A stretch of DNA of 64,000 nucleotides from CAYSRC01 sp964446385. GTDB taxonomy: Bacteria; Bacillota; Clostridia; Oscillospirales; Ruminococcaceae. Below, piece by piece: positions 54,267-61,476 of the stretch. The translations under genes and the position numbers were made by a program. How positions within the stretch are numbered: the stretch's first letter is position 1; each line of letters begins with the position of its first letter. The notes beneath the pieces were generated by a model. That model was not told where the DNA came from, ran no database searches, and was given only the letters and a program-made list of their open reading frames with translations. The DNA is taken from assembly GCA_964446385.1 (NCBI GenBank), contig CAYUOH010000012.1:1-64000 (forward strand). The letters are read 5' to 3'.

Positions 54267-55313
54267 ATGAGTTTAGAGCATTTTACCCCCGACGAGCTGG
54301 AGATACGGGATACTTTCCCCGCCTACGGCAACGCTACGTTTGAGCTTTACACTACGCCAATCACTCCGAAGGAGAACATGCTTCGCCTTTATCAGGGCAA
54401 GACGCCCATGTGGATCCCCTCCCCCAGCGAGACGGTCGCTATCAAAGTTGATGTCGACCCCGAGAACGCAGCCCGCAGTCCGTCCGGAGGAATAGACGGC
54501 TACGGCGTTGAATGGATGTGGGTGGACATTGCCGGCGGCGCTATGGTCAAGCCCGGCAACCCCAAGTGCCCTGATATCTCCGAGTGGGAGAAATACGTCA
54601 CTGTCCCCGATCCCGACAAATGGGACTGGGCGGGCAGCTGGGAGCGCAGCAAGGACAAGATCCGTCCCGACCTTCTTACCTCCATCACATTCGGAAGCTG
54701 CCTGTTCGAGCGTCTTATAGCCATATTGGACTTCGCCGAGGCCGCTATGGCCCTTATCGACGACGACCAGAAAGAGGACGTGCACCGTTTCTTCCGCGCT
54801 GTTACCGACTACCGCAAGCGCTATTATGAGCTTTGCAAAAAATGGTTCAACAACGACGTGCTCAATTTCAACGACGACTGGGGTTCCCAGCGCGCCCCAT
54901 TCTTCAGCAACGCAACTGCGAAGGAGATGCTTGTCCCCTACGTTAAAGAAGCCGTCGAAAAGGCCCACGAAATAGGCTGTTTCATCGACCTGCACAGCTG
55001 CGGAATGGTGGAGCCTCTTGTTCCTTTCTTCCTTGAAGAAGGTTTTGATACATGGGGTGGCCAGCCGATGAACGACAAGCCGAAGCTTAAGAAAATGTAC
55101 GGCGACAGAATGGTGTTCACACATCAGATGGATGTCACACCCGAATCCACGGATGCAGAAATCGACGCCGCCGTGGCAAAGTACATAGAGGAGTTCGGAT
55201 ACGACAACCGCGGCCTTAACGGCACGCGAGAACCCCGTTTCCGCGCCAAGCTGTATGAGGCTTCAAGAAAGAACTATGATAAACTCCTGGCGGAAGGTAA
55301 AGTAATTTTATAA
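54267..55313 (+). CDS. Uroporphyrinogen decarboxylase-family (URO-D/MtaA-like) protein
   Basis: 348 residues. The URO-D-like TIM barrel is recognisable from DDWGSQRAPFFS, IDLHSCGMVEPLVP and a C-terminal NGTREPRF. In anaerobes such stand-alone proteins are often corrinoid methyltransferases or demethylases rather than haem enzymes. There is no corrinoid protein or haem gene nearby, so the substrate is open. Monocistronic, with AGGAG at the start and a terminator behind it. Confidence 0.78.
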   Translation: MSLEHFTPDELEIRDTFPAYGNATFELYTTPITPKENMLRLYQGKTPMWIPSPSETVAIKVDVDPENAARSPSGGIDGYGVEWMWVDIAGGAMVKPGNPKCPDISEWEKYVTVPDPDKWDWAGSWERSKDKIRPDLLTSITFGSCLFERLIAILDFAEAAMALIDDDQKEDVHRFFRAVTDYRKRYYELCKKWFNNDVLNFNDDWGSQRAPFFSNATAKEMLVPYVKEAVEKAHEIGCFIDLHSCGMVEPLVPFFLEEGFDTWGGQPMNDKPKLKKMYGDRMVFTHQMDVTPESTDAEIDAAVAKYIEEFGYDNRGLNGTREPRFRAKLYEASRKNYDKLLAEGKVIL

Positions 55314-55341
55314 TTGTCAGTATAATACTATTCTATATAAT

Positions 55342-55377
55342 AACTGCCCCCTTTTATTAAGGGGGCAGTTTTCTTTT
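55342..55377 (+). terminator. Terminator after the URO-D family gene
   Basis: AACTGCCCCCTT and AAGGGGGCAGTT form a perfect 12-base stem with a 5-base loop, followed by TTTTCTTTT. Confidence 0.9.
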
Positions 55378-55388
55378 ATCTTATAATC

Positions 55389-56579
55389 TCAGAACAGGCA
55401 GTAGACCTCTTTAAGCTTCTGCGCAAGGCCGAAGGCGTATGCGCGCAGCTCGGCAACATTGATGTCATCGGGATCCATACCGCGGAATTTGTTTAGCTTA
55501 ACGCTGGGCGGGTTGTCCATGGGGACAAGTTCGTTGCATTCAAGGATATTGACGCAGATTTCGCAGGCTTCAAGCGTCTCGGACACAGAGGCGGCGGCAT
55601 CCACCGAGAATATTCCAGTGCGCTGCAGCGTAAGGGCCTTCTTCACACGCTCCACGGCCATCTCGGCGTAGCCTTCACGGTTGCCTGCGGTGGGGATGCG
55701 GCTTTCGGTTCGGTTGCGATAGAAACCGTGAATTGCGGCTATAATTCCCGGGTCGCGGACGGTTCCGTCGGGATAGACGATACCGTGCAGAGCTCCCCAG
55801 AATCCCTCGATAACAAGATCAAATATATAGTAGCCGTAGTTATATTTATCGCAGAACTGCAGCTCCAGGTCATAGGGATTGGCGCGGCCGAGACAGCCCA
55901 TCTCAGTGTTCATAACGGGCTTGCCGCCTTCTTCAATACCTACCTGCCCCGCAAATGTATAGGTTTCGTTGATTTCGCGGCTGTTGGTCAGATAATCGTG
56001 AAAACTGATTACGTCAACCAGGTCGCGGGTGGTTTCAAGATGTGCTTTCAGCTCGTGTCCGACCGTAATCGGTGTGTCGTCATCGGCCTCGCGTACCATA
56101 CCGACCAGAACGCGCAGATCTTTTTTAATATTATTGTAGCCGCGGATGTACTCCATCGGGCTCGCGAAACGGAGGTAGTTGTTGCAGAAGGGCTCGTTGC
56201 AGACATCCCACATGAACACGTTGGGCTCCGGCTTCAGCAGGGACACCATGGCGTTGATATAGGAGCGCTTCTGTTTGAATTCGTCGGGGGTAAGGGGCTC
56301 GTACTGTGCAATCCCGTTACCGTTGAACAGGATGGGCATCACCGAAAGATTGTGCTTCACGCACAGGCGGATGTAATCCAGGTTCAGCTTTTCCATGGCA
56401 GCCGGGTCGCGGTACCAGGCTTGCTCCTGCATAAACAGGCGCACCGAGTTGAGGCCGATGCGCTCGGCATAGCCCAGCTCGCGGTCAAGCTGCTCAAGGC
56501 TCTTGCCGGGCCAGGGAGCATGGTGCACACCCTTGATGTTGCTGTAATCGGATGTTACGCGGTCTTTCCAGGTTTTCAT
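55389..56579 (-). CDS. GH5-like glycoside hydrolase
   Basis: 396 residues from ATG 56579, which has AAGGAGG 7 bases upstream; an 18-residue extension was rejected. A TIM barrel with the acid/base Glu in MWDVCNEPF and a probable nucleophile Glu in MNTEMGCLG, typical of clan A glycosidases. There is no signal peptide, so it should act on oligosaccharides or glycosides inside the cell. The exact substrate is not predictable. Confidence 0.78.
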   Translation of the reverse strand: MKTWKDRVTSDYSNIKGVHHAPWPGKSLEQLDRELGYAERIGLNSVRLFMQEQAWYRDPAAMEKLNLDYIRLCVKHNLSVMPILFNGNGIAQYEPLTPDEFKQKRSYINAMVSLLKPEPNVFMWDVCNEPFCNNYLRFASPMEYIRGYNNIKKDLRVLVGMVREADDDTPITVGHELKAHLETTRDLVDVISFHDYLTNSREINETYTFAGQVGIEEGGKPVMNTEMGCLGRANPYDLELQFCDKYNYGYYIFDLVIEGFWGALHGIVYPDGTVRDPGIIAAIHGFYRNRTESRIPTAGNREGYAEMAVERVKKALTLQRTGIFSVDAAASVSETLEACEICVNILECNELVPMDNPPSVKLNKFRGMDPDDINVAELRAYAFGLAQKLKEVYCLF

Positions 56580-56633
56580 AACGGGCCTCCTTTTGGCTGG
56601 ATGAATTATATTATATAGGATGTTCCCAACCAA

Positions 56634-57830
56634 TTAATCTGAATCTGTATACAAGGCATCCAAACTTTTTCTGACCTGCCCAAATTGCAATCCCTGATCT
56701 TCACAATATGATTTAACTGTTAACTGCAATTCGGGCATCTCGTCGCCAAAGACATCAGCGATATCTTTTTCCGTCAAGCCCATATTCAGCAGATCCTCAA
56801 AGGTAGTAAAACTGTCTATATTCCAAGATTCTTTTTCTTCACCGGTGACATACCCGGTGTTTATTTCCTTACCGGGCTCGGGACCGCCAGGTTGCCCCTC
56901 TGTGTTCCAAAGTCCGGCTAATTGCGCCGAAAATATTCCGCCGATCAATACAATGACAATAATGATCGCCAAAGTCATGCTTTTGATTTTTATCTTATTT
57001 TTAACTTTTAGTTTAGTTGATAACAGCAGAGTATCCTCAACGGGACAGGCGTTTTCGGATGAACATTCCAAACAGACGATACAATTGACATGGCGCACCG
57101 AATTTCGGCTGCTGATATCTATATTCATAGGGCAGACACGGTCACAGTTTTTACAATCGATACAGGTGCCGGTATCTCTTTTCAGAGAAAAAAGGCTTAT
57201 TTTAGAGATTAATCCCAGAACCGCCCCAAAAGGACAAAGGTATTTGCACCAGGGTCGTTCGATCCATAAAGAAGCCAGCAAAACCAGAATCAACATGATT
57301 ATGGCACTGACTGCCACCTCACCGGTCCAGAATTGAAATAAAGCATTATATGGATCTACCGTTCTAAATACCAGCTGCGCTGTAGTAGCCGTGACATAGA
57401 GGACCCAAATCAATACGACATATCGGAGGTAACGCAAAACCTTATCGACCCTATCGGGTATGAAGTGATTATATTTTTTACCGAATAACTTCCTGCCAAT
57501 TTTACCGATCCATTCCTGAACACTGCCCAGCGGGCAAACCCATCCGCAAAATACAGCGCCGAATAACAGTGTGAAGATCAGAACCAGAAACATCAGGACA
57601 AAAGAAGAATCATGGATTCGTTGGACATAACTGCCTTCCGTCAAGAATTTGTAAATGCTGACCACGCCACCGAAAGGGCAAACGGAATGAGTGCTGGCTT
57701 CGGACAGAAACGGCAAACCATGCCCAGAATCAACCAGTTCTTTATTGATAACGACCAAAGCGATTAATAACAGGAAAAATATCTGTACAATCATTCGCAC
57801 GAGAGACCGTTTCTTTTTTGTCTTTTTCAC
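56634..57830 (-). CDS. NapH/NosR-like membrane iron-sulfur protein
   Basis: 398 residues from GTG 57830, with GGGAGG 7 bases upstream. Five to six membrane helices; cytoplasmic CGWVCPLGSV and CKYLCPFGAV (Cx3CP motifs), then two ferredoxin-type [4Fe-4S] motifs CIDCKNCDRVCP and CIVCLECSSENACP. A C-terminal tail of about 100 residues lies beyond the last helix. The family moves electrons between quinol, flavin or ferredoxin and membrane partners. There is no nap, nos or FMN-binding partner nearby. The region is AT-richer than its neighbours, so it may be acquired. Confidence 0.85.
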   Translation of the reverse strand: MKKTKKKRSLVRMIVQIFFLLLIALVVINKELVDSGHGLPFLSEASTHSVCPFGGVVSIYKFLTEGSYVQRIHDSSFVLMFLVLIFTLLFGAVFCGWVCPLGSVQEWIGKIGRKLFGKKYNHFIPDRVDKVLRYLRYVVLIWVLYVTATTAQLVFRTVDPYNALFQFWTGEVAVSAIIMLILVLLASLWIERPWCKYLCPFGAVLGLISKISLFSLKRDTGTCIDCKNCDRVCPMNIDISSRNSVRHVNCIVCLECSSENACPVEDTLLLSTKLKVKNKIKIKSMTLAIIIVIVLIGGIFSAQLAGLWNTEGQPGGPEPGKEINTGYVTGEEKESWNIDSFTTFEDLLNMGLTEKDIADVFGDEMPELQLTVKSYCEDQGLQFGQVRKSLDALYTDSD

Positions 57831-57972
57831 TTTTAATCCTCCCTCTTTTAACAATTATATCCAGCCTGACTATACGCCAGACTTTGATATTTAAGTCGTC
57901 CTGCGCAAATACATCAGGTGTGGTCACGCCTACAAATGAGTACCGCTGTGATGTAAACAGGTAAAAAATACA

Positions 57973-58101
57973 TTACAAACCGGGAACGTCACCTTCGTCT
58001 ACTGTTCCTTCTTCTCCGCTGAGAGTAATGATATCTTTCCCCGTAAATAGGATTATCTCCATCTCGGGCTTTTCAAATTTGTTGTCTTTTTTATTATCCA
58101 T
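57973..58101 (-). CDS. 42-residue acidic peptide gene
   Basis: ATG 58101 is preceded by GGAGG at 8-base spacing. The 42-residue product begins MDNKKDNKFEKPEMEIILF, continues with DIITLSG, and ends in an acidic Gly-rich tail (EEGTVDEGDVPGL). A KPEMEI...DIITxSG core followed by a short variable tail is a pattern I associate with many small unannotated Clostridia peptides, sometimes beside exporters or peptide-modifying enzymes. None is adjacent here. The stop of the 815-residue surface protein gene is 28 bases upstream, so they are probably co-transcribed. Function unknown. Confidence 0.65.
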   Translation of the reverse strand: MDNKKDNKFEKPEMEIILFTGKDIITLSGEEGTVDEGDVPGL

Positions 58102-58129
58102 TTCTATATCCTCCGGGATTAAGTCTTTT

Positions 58130-60577
58130 TTAAGAAGCCTTGTAATATGATGACGTTTCCGAACTGTAGAATGTATTTTGTACACCGTCTTTCTCAACCG
58201 TTACAAATCCGACGGCGTAGTAGGTGCCCGGTTTATTTGTAACAAAGTTCAATGTGACATTGCCTGTTTGGGTCGTCAGACTGCTTGTGTAAACCCGCGC
58301 GCTTCCGTCAAGCGTCATATTGTCGCTGTTATCTTTATTGTAAATTATGCCGCAGGACACGACATTACCGGCTCCTTCGGGGACAACATAGGACATCGTG
58401 ATCCGGATTTTGTTGTATTCGCCTTCGGTGAATTCTTTGAATTCGGTAACGACAGCCGACGGATCATTTTTAAGGGGATTCTCCGGGTTGTCGTAGACAG
58501 CGATTATCGTAATATCACCGCCCGGGCGTATGGTGCATACTCTGCTGTCTGACAGGGTTTTTATTACATTTCCGTCGCTAAGCTTCCAGCAGTAGAAGGG
58601 TACGTCGGCAATTGCCGCATCGGCGGTGAATATCCTTGCATCACCTACGTTATAGATAAATTGCTCTTGAGACTTAAGGGTATTTCCGTCTGCAGCCTGA
58701 TACAGTACCGTTACATTATAGGTTTCGGGGTTGTTGTATTCCACGTTTGCGGTTATCGGTAAACCGGTGCCGGACTTTGCAAGGTTTTCAATTTGTGCCA
58801 GGGCTTCGCTTTGCGTTTTAAAGCTTTGCCCGCCGATATTCCATCCGCTGAATGTATACCCGAGACGGGATGGTGGAACAGGCACAGAGGCTGTTTTTGT
58901 AATTATGCCGGCATCAATTATGACGGTATCCGCGGATATCAGAGAATTGGAGTTATTAAGGAATTTGACGGATACCTCACCTGTTCCCGGCTCTTCGTTG
59001 AAAACCACCGGTCTTACAAACATATCGCGAACAAGCATGAAGGTATAGACTTGTGTCCCCGACAGTTTGTTCCCTTTTTCATCTGCCCAGTACAGGAATG
59101 TTTCGTTCTCCGATTCGCTGTAATTTGCCGTTACCTTGACGGGGCCGTTTACAGCCGCTTCATAAACATTATCCGTACCTGAAACGTTGCCGGCTACCGT
59201 TATATTTCCGGCATATCCGGAATCAACGGTCAAAAGGAATGGTATATTTGAAATAGATTCATAATACGCGGTAAGACTGACGTCTCCTGTTACTTCGAAG
59301 GAATAAATCGCATTACGGGATTTTTCGGTACTGCCTTCCTTCCATGCGATAAAACGGTAATTTGCAACATTCGACGCGACGACGGTCGCGGTCTCGCCGA
59401 GTGCGAAGCGTCCGCCGCCGATAAGCGCTGCAACAGGGCTCCCGCTGCAGTCCGAGGTGAGGGACACGATGTATTTTTGCTTAACTTCAATTTCTTTTCC
59501 CGAGGAATCCCAGGTCTGGAAACAGTCGCTTCCTTCATAATGGAAGTAATTGTTCAATCCGGCGCCCGGGTTGCTGCCGAAGTATCCGGATGTCAGCGTA
59601 CGCGCAATCTCTTTTCCGTCGGAACTGTGTGTGGAATAATTGATGTCCGAACCAAAAAGATTACCTTCTACGGTTACCCCTGCGTTCCCGACAATATAAA
59701 GATTGCTTGGGGTATTATCGGCGCCTGTATTCCCGTAAATCTTTACAGGACCGGTTAATTTCAGTGAAGAATTGGATTCGAGACAGACTCCTGCCCCGTT
59801 TCCGCTGTAAGAACATCCGATGACAGTGACATTTTTTAATGTCAGCGTACACCCGGCGACGACTATTCCTCTCGCAGGGCCGTTGATTATTGCTCCGCCT
59901 CCGTCCGATGAATTATCGGTTATTAACGTGGGAGCAGAAATATACAGAATATAATTCTTATCTCCGGTACTTTCCTGCGTGCCGTCGACAGAGTGTCCGT
60001 TGAGATCTATTATCACGCCGGAGCTTATGTGAAGATTATTCTCTGTCACGTCGCTGTCCAGCCTTATTGTATCGCTGCCCGAATTGGCGGCAGTTACGGC
60101 TTCGGCAAGAGTTTCATATGTGGAAACCAGATCGGTTTGACTGTGAAATACTTTTACCCACGTGGGATGCGCATCCTTATATATAAATCTGACATCCGGA
60201 TAGATGCTTTCATCTATCATCGAAGCCAGATCATCAGTGTAAAACGGCTGATACAACCACTGACTGTAATCGGTACTATAATAAAATACATTAAAACCGG
60301 TGTTTTCTCTGTCCAAAGAACATATCAGATACGTCCCTTGTTCCAATCCCAGTGCAGCTGCTTCAGCTTCGGTAACCTCTGCCATGTCAGTTTGCGATGA
60401 TTCTGCTAATAACGACGCAAGATTACGTATATGATCACCTGATCGTACTGGAATGTACTTAAACTCAGTGGTACCGGTGTCATCCTCCACGGCGAAGGCC
60501 GTAAAGGGAACAAGACTCAGCATCATGATTAATATAAGAATCTGCGCGATCAACCTGTTTATGCGGGTGATATGCAT
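58130..60577 (-). CDS. Large secreted beta-helix/InlB-repeat protein
   Basis: 815 residues. Signal peptide (1-29, ending PFTAFA). Residues about 150-330 read as a right-handed parallel beta-helix (repeated hydrophobic turns such as SGVIIDLNGHSV and TLKNVTVIGCSY). Residues about 370-720 hold several InlB B-repeats/Listeria-Bacteroides-type repeats (YRFIAWKEGS, ETFLYWADEKG, YTFSGWNIGG, VPFYCWKLSDG). The C-terminal 90 residues are another beta domain with no sorting signal or anchor. A CGGAG site precedes the ATG. Confidence 0.82.
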   Translation of the reverse strand: MHITRINRLIAQILILIMMLSLVPFTAFAVEDDTGTTEFKYIPVRSGDHIRNLASLLAESSQTDMAEVTEAEAAALGLEQGTYLICSLDRENTGFNVFYYSTDYSQWLYQPFYTDDLASMIDESIYPDVRFIYKDAHPTWVKVFHSQTDLVSTYETLAEAVTAANSGSDTIRLDSDVTENNLHISSGVIIDLNGHSVDGTQESTGDKNYILYISAPTLITDNSSDGGGAIINGPARGIVVAGCTLTLKNVTVIGCSYSGNGAGVCLESNSSLKLTGPVKIYGNTGADNTPSNLYIVGNAGVTVEGNLFGSDINYSTHSSDGKEIARTLTSGYFGSNPGAGLNNYFHYEGSDCFQTWDSSGKEIEVKQKYIVSLTSDCSGSPVAALIGGGRFALGETATVVASNVANYRFIAWKEGSTEKSRNAIYSFEVTGDVSLTAYYESISNIPFLLTVDSGYAGNITVAGNVSGTDNVYEAAVNGPVKVTANYSESENETFLYWADEKGNKLSGTQVYTFMLVRDMFVRPVVFNEEPGTGEVSVKFLNNSNSLISADTVIIDAGIITKTASVPVPPSRLGYTFSGWNIGGQSFKTQSEALAQIENLAKSGTGLPITANVEYNNPETYNVTVLYQAADGNTLKSQEQFIYNVGDARIFTADAAIADVPFYCWKLSDGNVIKTLSDSRVCTIRPGGDITIIAVYDNPENPLKNDPSAVVTEFKEFTEGEYNKIRITMSYVVPEGAGNVVSCGIIYNKDNSDNMTLDGSARVYTSSLTTQTGNVTLNFVTNKPGTYYAVGFVTVEKDGVQNTFYSSETSSYYKAS

Positions 60578-60673
60578 AAAATATCTCCGGGTGGATGCAA
60601 AATTTTAGGCTATATGTACATGAAATATATTGTATCCTTTTCATAAGTGAAGTGCAATAAAAGACCTCCCAAT

Positions 60674-60719
60674 GAAGCGTTCACTTAGGGATTGAGTAAA
60701 AAACTAAGTGAACAGCTTC
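60674..60719. repeat. Inverted repeat at the edge of the restriction island
   Basis: GTTCACTTAG (60679-60688) is exactly complementary to CTAAGTGAAC (60704-60713); GAAGC and GCTTC flank the arms with a one-base offset. The 15-base loop leaves a stable stem. It lies where gene content changes from surface proteins to a type I restriction locus and could be an insertion-element end or a transcript hairpin. Confidence 0.6.
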
Positions 60720-60730
60720 AAACGGGGGCA

Positions 60731-60780
60731 AAAAGAGACCAGCCACTTTCAAGCGTAAATGCTTGTTGTGCTGGTCTTTT
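60731..60780 (-). terminator. Terminator of the hsdR operon
   Basis: Outer arms AAAAGAGACCAGC and GCTGGTCTTTT enclose a second small hairpin (AAGCG and TGCTT). Read leftward it ends in GGTCTCTTTTTGCC, 22 bases past the last stop. Confidence 0.75.
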
Positions 60781-60801
60781 CAACGTTTTAGACGTGTTGA
60801 T

Positions 60802-61464
60802 CTAGAGTGGCTTGATTTCACTAACCATAGTATCAAGAACACTTTTTTGCAATTTAGTAATCTCTTGATAAAGGTCTGATTGTTTTTTGTTTAGGTGAAA
60901 GAAATTATAATTAACAACCTCGTACTCGTTGTACCCGATTTGCTCATTGGCACTTATTGCCGTCCTGCTACAGAGATCTTCAAACTGTTTTTCCTCAGCT
61001 TCTGTTGGTGAGTCGTCTTGAAGATATTCCACGTATTGGGACTTAACCTCATGAAAATCAGGCGTTTCTTCCAACAATGAGAAATATGAACTTATGCTAC
61101 TGTCGAGCTGTCTGACTTCAGCATATTTATTTTTCATCTCTATGAGGTTATCATTAAGGCGTTTTGAAAATAGTAATGAAGCTTTTCCTACAATCTCATT
61201 AATCTCTGGAGCCCAAACATTATCGGATTGCATACTATTGCCTGAACCTAAAAACTTCAAAACAGCTTTGGGCCAGCCTTTTGGACCATTAAAATAGTCT
61301 TGGAGCTCTTTGTAAACTTCGAACTTTTTGTCAAATAAAGCTATTCGGTTTTGCTTTTTTGAAACACTGATTGATATCCAAATCGCTACACCAGAAATGA
61401 AGAGGCCCACGATGGACAATATTCCACTTATGAAGCCTTGGTTATTGTTCAAGCATTCTATCAT
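60802..61464 (-). CDS. Membrane-anchored accessory protein of the restriction locus
   Basis: 220 residues. One N-terminal transmembrane helix (about 10-32), then a cytoplasmic basic turn (SKKQNRIALFDKKFEVYKELQDYF) and a mainly helical domain. It starts 12 bases after hsdR, so it belongs to the same transcript. I do not recognise a named family; similar membrane-plus-helical proteins accompany some defence loci. Confidence 0.65.
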   Translation of the reverse strand: MIECLNNNQGFISGILSIVGLFISGVAIWISISVSKKQNRIALFDKKFEVYKELQDYFNGPKGWPKAVLKFLGSGNSMQSDNVWAPEINEIVGKASLLFSKRLNDNLIEMKNKYAEVRQLDSSISSYFSLLEETPDFHEVKSQYVEYLQDDSPTEAEEKQFEDLCSRTAISANEQIGYNEYEVVNYNFFHLNKKQSDLYQEITKLQKSVLDTMVSEIKPL

Positions 61465-61476
61465 TCGATTTACTCC

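Noticed and set aside
54273..55124. 283-codon minus-strand open frame
   Set aside because: Antisense shadow of the URO-D family gene, which has clear motifs and a ribosome-binding site.
55728..56618. 296-codon plus-strand open frame
   Set aside because: Antisense to the GH5-like gene; no start signal and no motif.
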